Below are positions 43,375 to 52,351 of a stretch of DNA of 64,000 nucleotides, piece by piece (the stretch's first letter is position 1; the number at the start of each line of letters is the position of its first letter). The stretch covers positions 75,308 through 139,307 of the forward strand of contig NZ_JAFCTX010000011.1 in assembly GCF_049896245.1 (NCBI RefSeq), given 5' to 3'. The notes beneath the pieces were generated by a model. It did not search any database. It was not told the origin of the DNA and saw only the letters and a program-made list of their open reading frames with translations. Position numbers and translations under genes: made by a program. This stretch comes from Cypionkella sp049896245. Its GTDB lineage: Bacteria > Pseudomonadota > Alphaproteobacteria > Rhodobacterales > Rhodobacteraceae.

Positions 43375-44334
43375 ATGCGCGACCACGGGGGGAATATCGA
43401 CGGGGCAATCGCTCGCTTTGGCGGTGTGGATTGGATTGATCTGTCGACTGGCATCAACCGCGTGCCCTATAGGGTCCCAGTTTTGCAGCGCGAAGACTGG
43501 ACGATGCTGCCCACTCAAACCGCCAAGCAAGCCTTGTTGGATGTCGCCGCCAAAACCTATCGTTGCACCGCCCCAATGCTGGCGGTGGCGGGTGCGCAGG
43601 CGGCAATCCAGATGATCCCCCGGCTTGGCAAACCGGGAAAGGCCCGTGTGCTGGGGCCGACCTATAACGAACATGCAGCCAGCCTGCACGCCGCTGGTTG
43701 GAGCGTTGAACAGGTCAGTCAGTTCGGCCAGTTGGCGGGGGCCGACCTCGCTGTGGTGGTGAACCCCAATAATCCCGATGGTCGATCCTATGCGCCCGCT
43801 GATCTGCTGGCTTTGGCCGCGCAAGTCGGGCGCTTGGTGGTGGATGAAAGTTTCGCCGATGCGCAGCCGGAGCTGTCCTTGCTGCCGCAAGCCGGGCAGG
43901 CGGGTCTGCTGGTGCTGCGTTCTTTCGGCAAGTTCTACGGGTTGGCCGGGGTGCGGTTGGGCTTTGTGATTGGCTGTGCGGAAGACATCGCGGCTTTGCA
44001 GGAAATGTCGGGGCCTTGGCCTGTGAATGGTGCTGCCCTGCGGATTGGGGCTGTGGCTTTGGCGGATGCAGCTTGGGCCGAGACGACAGTGCAACGGCTG
44101 CGGTCGGAGGTTGCACAGGCCGATGTTTTGGCGCAGGCCGCAGGCTGGCAACTGGTCGGCGGCTGCGAATTGTTCCGCAGCTATGAGACGCCGGATGCAG
44201 AAACCGCACAATTCCGACTGGCAAAACAGCGAATCTGGAGCAGAATCTTTCCCTATTCAAACCGATGGCTGCGGATCGGCCTTCCCGGCTCGCCTGGTGA
44301 ATGGGCGCGACTGACCCGCGCTTTGGAGGTATGA
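43375..44334 (+). CDS. cobC: L-threonine-O-3-phosphate decarboxylase CobC
   Basis: A 319-residue fold-type I PLP enzyme with NPNNPDGR and the Schiff-base lysine in RSFGKFYGLAGVRLGF. It makes aminopropanol phosphate from threonine phosphate. The start ATG follows GAGGGGG and is the first matching the family (HGGNIDGAIARFG); the upstream open frame overlaps cobD. Corresponds to bluC; overlaps bluB by a few bases. Confidence 0.92.
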   Translation: MRDHGGNIDGAIARFGGVDWIDLSTGINRVPYRVPVLQREDWTMLPTQTAKQALLDVAAKTYRCTAPMLAVAGAQAAIQMIPRLGKPGKARVLGPTYNEHAASLHAAGWSVEQVSQFGQLAGADLAVVVNPNNPDGRSYAPADLLALAAQVGRLVVDESFADAQPELSLLPQAGQAGLLVLRSFGKFYGLAGVRLGFVIGCAEDIAALQEMSGPWPVNGAALRIGAVALADAAWAETTVQRLRSEVAQADVLAQAAGWQLVGGCELFRSYETPDAETAQFRLAKQRIWSRIFPYSNRWLRIGLPGSPGEWARLTRALEV

Positions 44335-44957
44335 TGCAGTTCACCCCAGACGAATCCGCCACCCTGTTGCGCATCCTGCAATGGCGCCGCGACGTGCGGC
44401 ATTTCCGCCCTGATCCGGTGGATGAGGCGGTGTTGGAGCGGCTTCGCGCCACGATGGATTGCGCGCCTTCGGTCGGCAACGCGCGGCCTTGGCGGGTAAT
44501 CCGGGTCGATGATCTCAGCCTGCGCGCCGCCGTGCGGGCCAATTTCAGCCGTTGCAACGCTGAGGCCGCAAAGCTTTACTGCGGCGAAAAGCACGCGGAA
44601 TATCTGGCGCTGAAACTGGCGGGGCTTGAGATCGCCCCGGTGCAACTGGCGGTGTTCAACGTGATGGACCCAGAGGCCGGGCATGGCCTAGGTCGGCAGA
44701 CGCTGCCCGAAACGCTGCGGCAATCGACGGCGATGGCTGTTCATACTTTGTGGCTGGCGGCGCGGGCCGAGAATTTAGGCATCGGCATGGTTTCAATTTT
44801 GGAGCCACAAGACATCGAAGCGCTGCTGAGTGTGCCAGAAGGCTGGGAGTTTGCTGCCTATCTCTGCCTCGGCCATCCTGAATTCATGGATGACACCCCG
44901 CTTTTACACCGCACGGGCTGGCAGGAAAACACCCAGACCGAATGGCCGCGGCGCTGA
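44331..44957 (+). CDS. bluB: 5,6-dimethylbenzimidazole synthase BluB
   Basis: A 208-residue flavin-destroying enzyme of nitroreductase fold that converts reduced FMN and O2 to dimethylbenzimidazole, the lower ligand of B12. Motifs RRDVRHFRPDPV and CAPSVGNARPWRVIRV mark the family. ATG at 44331 or 44334 are equivalent; both overlap cobC. Its oxygen need fits the aerobic pathway encoded here. Last gene of the bluFEDCB-like operon. Confidence 0.94.
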   Translation: MMQFTPDESATLLRILQWRRDVRHFRPDPVDEAVLERLRATMDCAPSVGNARPWRVIRVDDLSLRAAVRANFSRCNAEAAKLYCGEKHAEYLALKLAGLEIAPVQLAVFNVMDPEAGHGLGRQTLPETLRQSTAMAVHTLWLAARAENLGIGMVSILEPQDIEALLSVPEGWEFAAYLCLGHPEFMDDTPLLHRTGWQENTQTEWPRR

Positions 44958-45000
44958 GGTCGCTCTTCAAGCCTGTCAGCTTTCATCGCTGCGTCGGCGC

Positions 45001-46446
45001 TTATCTTGCCAAACCAAGCAGCGCTGTGACGTCGACATGCGCCTCCATATGTGCGGCCAAGGCATCTAAAACGGCGTCAACTCCAGCGCTGTAGTGCAAG
45101 CCCGAAGCCTGCGCGCCGATCTGGCGCAGGAAGCCCGCGCGAAATTGGTCGTTGGCGAACATGCCGTGCAGATAGCTGCCCATCACGCAGCCGTTGGCTG
45201 AAACTGCGCCTTCGGCTTGGCCGTTAACATAGGCGAACGGGCGGGCGCGATCAGGCCCCTCAGTACGCCCGATATGAATCTCATAGCCCTGCATCGCAAG
45301 CCCGGTGGCGGCATGAACAGCTTCGGTCCGCGTCAGCCGCTTGTCCGGGGTCATCAAGGTTTCGACATTCAAAGCGCAAAGGCCCAAGGTTTCGCCCATT
45401 GGCCCCTCAATCCCCTCAGGATCACGCACAATTTGGCCAAGCATCTGATAGCCGCCACAAATCCCCAGCACGCGACCGCCGCGCCGCAGATGCGCCGCCA
45501 GATCCACATCCCAGCCCTGCGCCCGCAGATAAGCCAGATCGCCGCGTGTGGATTTCGAGCCGGGAATGATCACCAGATCGGTATCGCCGGGGATGGCTTG
45601 GCCAGCCCGCACCATCTGCAAACTGACGCCAGCTTCCAGAGCCAAAGGGTCGAGGTCGTCGAAATTTGCAATCCGCGACAACACCAGCGCCGCGATTTTA
45701 TATCCACCCGCGCCGCCCCCCTTCGGCAAGTCGAGGGCATCCTCGGCAGGCAGCTTTGACGCAGCCTCAAAAAACGGCACCACGCCAAACCCGTGCCAAC
45801 CTGTGCGGGCCTCAATCAGTTTATAGCCGTCGTCAAACAAGCGGGGGTCGCCGCGAAACTTGTTGATCAAAAACCCCGCGATCATCGCATTATCCGCAGG
45901 GTCCAGCACCGCCTGCGTGCCGACAATCTGCGCAATCACGCCGCCGCGATCAATATCGCCGGTCAGAATTACCGGGCAATTCGCCGCCCGCGCAAAGCCC
46001 ATATTGGCGATGTCGCCCGAGCGCAGATTGACCTCGGCTGGCGACCCTGCACCCTCGACAATCACCAGATCAAATTGCGATTTCAACCGCTTGAAGCTGT
46101 CCAGAACCGAAGCCATCAGTGAGGGCTTCAACGCCGCATAATCGCGGGCCTTCACCGTGGCGATGCGCTTGCCCTGCACCACAACTTGGCTTCCGGTTTC
46201 AGATTCAGGCTTCAGCAACACCGGGTTCATATCGGTATGCGGCTCCAGCCCACAAGCCAAAGCCTGCAACGCCTGCGCGCGGCCAATCTCACCGCCATCG
46301 GCCGTCACTGCTGCGTTGTTGGACATGTTCTGCGGCTTGAACGGAGCCACCGAAAGCCCGCGCAGTTTAGCCGCACGGCAAAGGCCTGCCACTAGTAAAG
46401 ACTTGCCGACGTTGGAGCCTGCGCCTTGGATCATCAGGGCTTTCAT
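45001..46446 (-). CDS. cobQ: Cobyric acid synthase CobQ
   Basis: A 481-residue amidotransferase that adds four amide groups to adenosylcobyrinate a,c-diamide. The N-terminal ATP domain begins MIQGAGSNVGKSLLVAGL with PFKPQNMSNNAAV; the C-terminal glutaminase has the nucleophile in VLGICGGYQMLGQ and SYLHGMFAND. It faces bluB convergently and lies 278 bases downstream of cobO. Confidence 0.95.
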   Translation of the reverse strand: MKALMIQGAGSNVGKSLLVAGLCRAAKLRGLSVAPFKPQNMSNNAAVTADGGEIGRAQALQALACGLEPHTDMNPVLLKPESETGSQVVVQGKRIATVKARDYAALKPSLMASVLDSFKRLKSQFDLVIVEGAGSPAEVNLRSGDIANMGFARAANCPVILTGDIDRGGVIAQIVGTQAVLDPADNAMIAGFLINKFRGDPRLFDDGYKLIEARTGWHGFGVVPFFEAASKLPAEDALDLPKGGGAGGYKIAALVLSRIANFDDLDPLALEAGVSLQMVRAGQAIPGDTDLVIIPGSKSTRGDLAYLRAQGWDVDLAAHLRRGGRVLGICGGYQMLGQIVRDPEGIEGPMGETLGLCALNVETLMTPDKRLTRTEAVHAATGLAMQGYEIHIGRTEGPDRARPFAYVNGQAEGAVSANGCVMGSYLHGMFANDQFRAGFLRQIGAQASGLHYSAGVDAVLDALAAHMEAHVDVTALLGLAR

Positions 46447-46724
46447 CGCGACCCTCCAGCGTTGGTTTGGCGGAGGTTTCGGAAGTCTCCGGCGAGAGTA
46501 TTTTCTTCCAGCATGAAAGCCAAAGAATGTCGGCGCAGCATCTCGGGCCGATTGCGCGGGGGAGATGCTGCGCTTTCACACTGGGCGATCATCGGGGCTC
46601 CCCCCTGTACCGCTTCCCCGTTTTGGAACCAGAAGGTTAACATTTCGTTGCTTTCATACTGGCGAAAATACTCCGGGGGTTTGGGGGCTGGCCCCCAATC
46701 TATCCTGTCAGCAAAGCCACCAGA
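46447..46724. other. Gap between cobO and cobQ with inverted repeats
   Basis: No gene or riboswitch is visible. It contains a perfect 12-base-pair inverted repeat at 46533-46544/46562-46573 (GCGCAGCATCTC and complement), a repeat-family segment CTTTCATACTGGCGAAAATA near 46651-46670 and a terminator-like palindrome TTGGGGGC-TG-GCCCCCAA at 46681-46698. It separates cobO from cobQ, so cobQ needs its own promoter on the minus strand, not obvious by eye. Confidence 0.55.
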
Positions 46725-47384
46725 TCAAAATTCCACCCCCGGCTGCGCCTTGATACCCGACCGGAACGGGTGCTTCACCAGCGTCATTTCCGTCACCAAA
46801 TCCGCCGCCTCAATCAACTCTGGCTTAGCGTTCCGCCCGGTCATAACCACATGGGTGAGCGGCGGTTTTTCAGCGGCCAGAAACGCCAGCACCTCGGCGA
46901 TATCCAGATAGTCATAGCGCAAGGCGATGTTGATCTCATCCAGTAGCACCAGCCGATTGCCGGGATCGCGGATCAGCTCTTTTGCCTTCTCCCAGCCCTT
47001 CGCGGCCATCGCGATATCGCGGGCGCGGTCTTGGGTTTCCCAAGTAAAGCCCTCACCCATCGCGTGAAACTCGCAGAGATCGGAGAAATGCGTCTCGATG
47101 ATCCGCCGCTCGCCGGTATCCCAAGCGCCTTTGATGAATTGCACAACCGCGCAGGGCATCTCATGCGCGATGCAGCGCAGAATCATCCCGAATCCGCTCG
47201 AAGATTTACCTTTTCCCGCCCCAGTATGGACGATCAGCAACCCCTTATCGCCAGCCTTGCCGGCCATGATCTTATCGCGCGCGGCCTTCTTCTTCGCCAT
47301 CTTTCGCGCGTGGCGGGCGTTTTCATCACCTGATACGTCGCTATCGGAGGTCGCTTCAATCACGGGCAGCTCTGGGTCGGCCAT
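46725..47384 (-). CDS. cobO: Cob(I)yrinic acid a,c-diamide adenosyltransferase CobO
   Basis: A 219-residue P-loop adenosyltransferase of the CobA/CobO type. The Walker A is VHTGAGKGKSSSGFG, with the later LVLLDEINIALRYDYL and VMTGRNAKPELIEAADLV. It attaches the adenosyl group to the cobalt. The ATG at 47384 (MADPELPVIEA) is preferred; the longer frame runs toward the riboswitch. The charged N-terminal segment (HARKMAKKKAARDKI) is typical. Confidence 0.94.
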   Translation of the reverse strand: MADPELPVIEATSDSDVSGDENARHARKMAKKKAARDKIMAGKAGDKGLLIVHTGAGKGKSSSGFGMILRCIAHEMPCAVVQFIKGAWDTGERRIIETHFSDLCEFHAMGEGFTWETQDRARDIAMAAKGWEKAKELIRDPGNRLVLLDEINIALRYDYLDIAEVLAFLAAEKPPLTHVVMTGRNAKPELIEAADLVTEMTLVKHPFRSGIKAQPGVEF

Positions 47385-47434
47385 TGGGGGTTTTCCGTTG
47401 CTTGACAAGGGGCGCAATTCTGCCACAGGTGGGC

Positions 47435-47608
47435 AGGTGTTGGTTCCTGTTTATGACAGGCGAAGAGGGAATGCGAAAGGGGGCAACCCCAAAAGCTGCC
47501 GCCCCCGCGACCGTGACCGGAGAGGTTGCCCGAGGCCACTGGAGCAATCCGGGAAGGCGGGCCACCGTGGGGGAAGCCCCGTATCCGCAAGCCGGGAGAC
47601 CTGCCAGC
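47435..47608 (+). ncRNA. Cobalamin riboswitch 1
   Basis: The conserved elements occur in order: GAGGGAATGCG with AAAGGGGG, the core CTGCCGCCCCCGCGACCGTGA, the B12 box GCCACTG at 47535-47541, CGGGAAGGCGGG and the 3-prime CAAGCCGGGAGACCTGCC ending near 47606. It leads the DUF1636-cobW-cobN run on the plus strand, about 100 bases ahead of the first start codon. Adenosylcobalamin binding should repress that operon. Confidence 0.93.
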
Positions 47609-47648
47609 GCAAGACTGAACGGGCGAACGGGGTGTTTCGCAACCAGCA

Positions 47649-47675
47649 GGCAAGGCCCCTTGGCCGTGCCTTTCT
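47649..47675 (+). terminator. Putative riboswitch-linked terminator
   Basis: GGCAAGGCC and GGCCGTGCC, separated by 4 bases, pair with one mismatch, and TTTCT follows. This lies between riboswitch 1 and the first start codon and could be the expression platform, giving early termination when cobalamin is bound. The U-run is short, so a translational mechanism remains possible. Confidence 0.45.
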
Positions 47676-47706
47676 GGCCATCCCATCGCTCAATTTGGAT
47701 AGGCTG

Positions 47707-48072
47707 ATGACCGTAACGCTGCATGTCTGCACCACCTGTAAGGCCGGAGAGGTCGTAGAAGACGGGGAGGCATTGCCGGGTGCGCGGCTTCATGCGGCCT
47801 TGTTGGTGGGCGAAATTCCTGAGGGTCTGCGCATCGTCGGCGTCCCCTGTCTGTCCGCCTGCAATTCTGGTGCGGCGGTGGCGCTTTCGGCTCCCGGCCG
47901 GTGGTCCTATGTCTATGGCCGTCTGACCGAGGCCGATGCGCCTGACATTCTGCTCGGCGCTGCGGCCTATCTCGCCGCCCCCGATGGTATCGTGCCGTGG
48001 CGTGCGCGCCCGGTGATTTTCCGCAAGCAAAGCCTTGCCCGTATCCCGCCTTTGGAGCTTCCCGATGTCTGA
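47707..48072 (+). CDS. DUF1636 metal-binding-like protein
   Basis: A 121-residue protein of the DUF1636 family with four conserved cysteines in CTTCKAG (N-terminus) and PCLSACNSG (middle), arranged like thioredoxin-like [2Fe-2S] ferredoxins. Function is unknown. It is the first gene behind cobalamin riboswitch 1 and overlaps cobW by 8 bases, ahead of cobN, which points to a role in cobalt insertion or delivery. A paralogue of 102 residues lies at 60699-61007 in the same pathway. Confidence 0.85.
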   Translation: MTVTLHVCTTCKAGEVVEDGEALPGARLHAALLVGEIPEGLRIVGVPCLSACNSGAAVALSAPGRWSYVYGRLTEADAPDILLGAAAYLAAPDGIVPWRARPVIFRKQSLARIPPLELPDV

Positions 48073-49099
48073 CCTCGCAAAAATCCCCGTCACCGTGATC
48101 ACCGGCTTTCTCGGGGCTGGTAAAACCACGCTGATCCGTCATCTGATGCAGAACCCGCAGGGCAAGCGTCTGGCGATCCTGGTCAATGAATTCGGCACCG
48201 TTGGCGTCGATGGCGATATCCTCAAATCCTGCGCGGATGCGAATTGTCCGGTGGAGAATATTGTTGAACTCGCCAACGGCTGCATCTGCTGCACCGTCGC
48301 TGACGATTTCATCCCGACCATCGAGGCATTGATGGCACTGCCCGTGCGCCCCGATCATATCATCATTGAGACCTCTGGCCTCGCTTTGCCGAAACCTTTG
48401 TTGAAGGCGTTCGACTGGCCCGCGATCCGCTCGAAAATCACTGTCGATGGCGTGATCGCTTTGGCCGATGCCGAGGCCGTCGCCGCTGGCCGGTTTGCGC
48501 CCAGTGTCGAGGCGGTGGATGCGCAGCGTGCTGCTGATCCGTCGTTGGATCATGAAACCCCGCTGTCGGAAGTGTTCGAGGATCAAATCGCCTGCGCCGA
48601 TATCATCCTGATGTCGAAGGCCGATCTGGCAGGGGAAGCGGGCCTCGCTGCAGCCCGCGCCGTGATAATGGCGGAATCGCCCCGGCCAATCCCGATCCTG
48701 TCAATGTCGGAAGGTATCATTGACCCGGCCTTGATCCTTGGTCTGAACGCGAAAGCCGAGGATGATCTCGCCGCGCGCCCGTCGCATCACGATGGCCATG
48801 ACGACCACGAGCATGACGATTTTGACACCGTGGTGATTGATCTGCCCGAGATCAGCGATATTGACGCGCTTGTCACCGCCATCCAGCGCCTTGCCGATGA
48901 ACAGCACATCCTGCGCGTCAAAGGCTATGTCGCCGTTGCGGGCAAGCCAATGCGTTTGCTGGTGCAAGCGGTTGGCGCACGGGTGCGGCATCAGTTTGAT
49001 CGCGCGTGGGGTGCATCCCCGCGCCAAGGCCAGCTTGTGGTGATTGCCGAGCATCACCACGTTGATCTGGCCGCGATCCGCTCTGTGCTGGGGGCCTAA
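48065..49099 (+). CDS. cobW: CobW GTPase, cobalt metallochaperone
   Basis: A 344-residue G3E GTPase. Walker A is GFLGAGKTTL, the metal motif is ANGCICCTV (Cys-x-Cys-Cys) and ISKADL-type specificity appears as LMSKADLAG. A His/Asp-rich insert (RPSHHDGHDDHEHDDFD, near residue 250) precedes the C-terminal CobW domain and may store metal. It is thought to supply cobalt to the CobN chelatase encoded directly downstream. Confidence 0.94.
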   Translation: MSDLAKIPVTVITGFLGAGKTTLIRHLMQNPQGKRLAILVNEFGTVGVDGDILKSCADANCPVENIVELANGCICCTVADDFIPTIEALMALPVRPDHIIIETSGLALPKPLLKAFDWPAIRSKITVDGVIALADAEAVAAGRFAPSVEAVDAQRAADPSLDHETPLSEVFEDQIACADIILMSKADLAGEAGLAAARAVIMAESPRPIPILSMSEGIIDPALILGLNAKAEDDLAARPSHHDGHDDHEHDDFDTVVIDLPEISDIDALVTAIQRLADEQHILRVKGYVAVAGKPMRLLVQAVGARVRHQFDRAWGASPRQGQLVVIAEHHHVDLAAIRSVLGA

Positions 49100-49102
49100 A
49101 CC

Positions 49103-52100
49103 ATGCATGTCGTCTTCCGCGAAAGCCATGGGCTGGAGGATACGCAAACCCCGTTTGATCTGGGTCAGACCCCGGCCGAGCTGGTGGTTTTGTCGTTTTC
49201 CGACAGTGACCTCGGCGCGTTCGCGGCAGGCTGGCATCGCGCCCGCGACGGGGCAGGGGCGGGCAAACTGCCCACTCTGCGCCTCGCCAACTTAGTTGCC
49301 TTACAACACCCGATGTCGGTCGATACCTATGTCCAGAAAACCCTGCCGGGCGTCAAAGGCATCCTTGTCCGTCTGATCGGTGGCGAGAATTACTGGCCCT
49401 ACGGATTGATGCAACTGCAAGACCTCGCCCGCCGTCAGGGCATCGCTTTGGCCGTGCTGCCCGCCGATGGCCGCGCAGATAGCGCGCTCGACGCCCATTC
49501 CACCTTGCCCATAAGCACCCTGCGCCGTCTGTCCGCGCTGTGTGACGCTGGCGGAGCGGTCGCTGCGCAGGCTGCCTTGGCGCAACTGGCGCTTGCCGCT
49601 GGGCTCTACGCTGGCCCGGTGCCGGGCGATAAAACCGTGCCCGATTGTGGCTGGTATGACCCCGACTTTGGCGTGATCCCGCAACCCGCCGCCACAGGCC
49701 AAACCATCGCCGTGACCTTCTACCGCAGCTACGTCACCGCCGCCGACACCGACCCGGTGGATGCCCTGATCCGCGCCTTTCGCGCGCGCGGCTTTGCAGC
49801 CTACGGCCTGTTCGTTCCCTCGCTAAAAGCCCCCAATGCCGACACCTTCCTACGCGCAGCCCTCGCCCACCTGATCCCATGCGCCATCGTCAACGCCACC
49901 GCCTTTTCCGCCCGTGGCACCGACGGCACCACCCCCCTAGACGCAACAGGCTGCCCCGTCTTCCAAGTCGCCCTCTCTACTGCTCGCAAGCGCGACTGGA
50001 ACGCGTCCGAGCGCGGCCTTTCTCCCGCTGATTTGGCCATGCATGTCGTGCTGCCCGAAGTCGATGGCCGCATCTTCTCGGGGGTCGTCAGCTTCAAATC
50101 GCCTGGAAAACGCGACCCGGATCTGCAATTCTCGCGCTTCGCCCACCGCACCGATCCCACCCGGATCACTGCCGTGGTGGAGCGTATTCTCGGTTGGCAC
50201 CGCCTCGCTACCACTCCTGCACCCCAGCGCAATCTTGCAGTGATCCTGTCCACATATCCCGGCAGACCTGATCAGATCGCCCATGCCGTCGGCCTTGATG
50301 CGCTGGCCAGCACCGAGGCCCTGACCGCCACCCTAGCTGCCGCAGGCTACGCAGTTCAGCCAGCCAAAAACCTTGCCCAAGCCCTCACCACCGAGACCCT
50401 GACCTGGCCGCTCGCCGCCTACAAAACCGCCCTCGCCAGCATGCCAGCTCCTCTCCAATCTGCCATCGCCGCCGCATGGGGCGCACCCGAAGCCGATCCC
50501 GCCGCCCAAAACGGTGAATTCCATTTCGCGGCTACCCGTGCAGGCCAAGCCCTGATCGCCCTGCAACCCGAACGCGGCACCGTCACCAGCCGCGAGACCG
50601 ATTACCACGACCTCGCCCGTACCCCGCGCCATGCCTATGTCGCCTTCTACCTCTGGCTGCGTGCCCAATCCCTGCACGCGCTAGTCCATATAGGCGCGCA
50701 TGGCACTCTGGAATGGCTGCCGGGGAAATCGGTGGCCCTGTCCGCCGATTGCTGGCCCGAAGCCCTCACCGGCCCGATGCCCATCATCTACCCGTTCATC
50801 GTCAATGACCCCGGCGAGGCCGCGCAAGCCAAGCGCCGCATTGGCGCTGTCACTCTTGGCCATGTCCCCCCACCGCTCGCCCAATCCGCCACCCCGGAAA
50901 ACCTGCTGCGGCTTGAGCGTCTTTTGGATGAATACTCCACCGCTGACGGTCTAGACCCCTCCCGCCGCAACCGCCTGATCGCCACCATCCGGGATGAGGC
51001 GCAGGCTTCGGGCGTGGAAGCCGACCTTGGCCTAGACCAGAACGCCAGCCCCGCCGAGGCGATCACCCGCATCGACCGTTTTGTCTGCGACATCAAGGAA
51101 AGCCAGTTCGGCGACGGTTTGCATATCTACGGCCAATCCCCCGGCGAAACCGAAGGCCTGCTGACGGCGCTGGCGGGCCGTCGCGTCAACGCTGGTCCCT
51201 CCGGCTCGCCATGGCGCGGCCGCAACGATGTGCTGCCCACAGGCCGCAATCTCTATTCCGTCGATCCCCGCGCTGTGCCCTCCCGCGCCGCCCATGCCCA
51301 AGGCGTCAAGCTGGCCGAGGAATTGCTGCGCCGCCATTTGCAAGACAAAGGGGATTGGCCGCGCGGCTTGGTGATCGACCTGTGGGGCTCTGCCACTATG
51401 CGGACGGCGGGCGAAGAATTAGCGATGGCGCTGCATCTCGCGGGGCTTGCGCCGAAATGGGATGACGGGTCTGAACGGGTTTCCGGTTTTGAAATCCTCC
51501 CGCTTGCCTTGCTCGACCGCCCTCGCATCGACGTGACCCTGCGCGTCTCCGGCCTGTTCCGCGATGTGTTCGGCGGCCTGAGCCAGTTGTTCGACGCCGG
51601 GGCCGCAGCCCTGTCACAGCGCGATGAAACTGCCGATATGAACCCCTATATCATCGCTGGCCCCCGCGTGTTCGGCCCGAGACCGGGCCTCTACGGCATG
51701 GGGATGGAGCCTGCACTGGAAGATTACACCCCCGAAGGGCGCGCGGCGGCGGGTGAGGCGTGGCTGTCAGGTTCCGACTGGACGGTTGATGCCAAGGGCC
51801 AAACACAGCACAACCGCGCCGCCTTGGAAAACCGCCTACGCGCCGCTGACGGCTATGCCCATGTGCAGGATCTGGTGGAAACCGACATCCTACTGGCACC
51901 TGATTATGCAGCACACGAGGGCGGTTTTGCCGCCGCCATGGCAGCGATCGGGGCCGCTGAACCCGCGCTGTATCACATCGACGCCACCCGACCCGATGCT
52001 CCGAAAGCCCGGCTTGTCGCCGAGGAAATCGGCCGCGTCGTGCGCGCTCGTGCTGCCAATCCCGATTGGGCCACGGGTATGATGCGCCACGGCTTCCGGG

Positions 52101-52351
52101 GAGCCGCTGAAGTCACAGCGACCTTGGATAACCTCGCCGCCTACGCGCATCTGACTCGAAATGTTCCCGCGCATCTGTTTGATCTCTATCTCGAAGCCAC
52201 CCTTGGCCGCGCCGATCTGGTGGCCTTTATGGCGAAGGAAAACCCTGCCGCCCTCGCCGCCCTGCAAGCGCGCTTCAAGGCGCTGCAAGATGCAGGCCTC
52301 TGGATCACCCGCCGCAATTCCATCGCGGCGATGATGGGGGCTGGCGAGTGA
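49103..52351 (+). CDS. cobN: Cobaltochelatase large subunit CobN
   Basis: A 1082-residue subunit that inserts cobalt into hydrogenobyrinate a,c-diamide with ATP, together with AAA+ subunits (CobS/CobT of P. denitrificans naming) not in this window. Motifs HIGAHGTLEWLPGKSVAL and RVSGLFRDVFGGL are typical of CobN/BchH. It begins 3 bases after cobW and its stop overlaps the cobG GTG. At 1082 residues it is somewhat shorter than the P. denitrificans enzyme. Confidence 0.95.
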   Translation: MHVVFRESHGLEDTQTPFDLGQTPAELVVLSFSDSDLGAFAAGWHRARDGAGAGKLPTLRLANLVALQHPMSVDTYVQKTLPGVKGILVRLIGGENYWPYGLMQLQDLARRQGIALAVLPADGRADSALDAHSTLPISTLRRLSALCDAGGAVAAQAALAQLALAAGLYAGPVPGDKTVPDCGWYDPDFGVIPQPAATGQTIAVTFYRSYVTAADTDPVDALIRAFRARGFAAYGLFVPSLKAPNADTFLRAALAHLIPCAIVNATAFSARGTDGTTPLDATGCPVFQVALSTARKRDWNASERGLSPADLAMHVVLPEVDGRIFSGVVSFKSPGKRDPDLQFSRFAHRTDPTRITAVVERILGWHRLATTPAPQRNLAVILSTYPGRPDQIAHAVGLDALASTEALTATLAAAGYAVQPAKNLAQALTTETLTWPLAAYKTALASMPAPLQSAIAAAWGAPEADPAAQNGEFHFAATRAGQALIALQPERGTVTSRETDYHDLARTPRHAYVAFYLWLRAQSLHALVHIGAHGTLEWLPGKSVALSADCWPEALTGPMPIIYPFIVNDPGEAAQAKRRIGAVTLGHVPPPLAQSATPENLLRLERLLDEYSTADGLDPSRRNRLIATIRDEAQASGVEADLGLDQNASPAEAITRIDRFVCDIKESQFGDGLHIYGQSPGETEGLLTALAGRRVNAGPSGSPWRGRNDVLPTGRNLYSVDPRAVPSRAAHAQGVKLAEELLRRHLQDKGDWPRGLVIDLWGSATMRTAGEELAMALHLAGLAPKWDDGSERVSGFEILPLALLDRPRIDVTLRVSGLFRDVFGGLSQLFDAGAAALSQRDETADMNPYIIAGPRVFGPRPGLYGMGMEPALEDYTPEGRAAAGEAWLSGSDWTVDAKGQTQHNRAALENRLRAADGYAHVQDLVETDILLAPDYAAHEGGFAAAMAAIGAAEPALYHIDATRPDAPKARLVAEEIGRVVRARAANPDWATGMMRHGFRGAAEVTATLDNLAAYAHLTRNVPAHLFDLYLEATLGRADLVAFMAKENPAALAALQARFKALQDAGLWITRRNSIAAMMGAGE

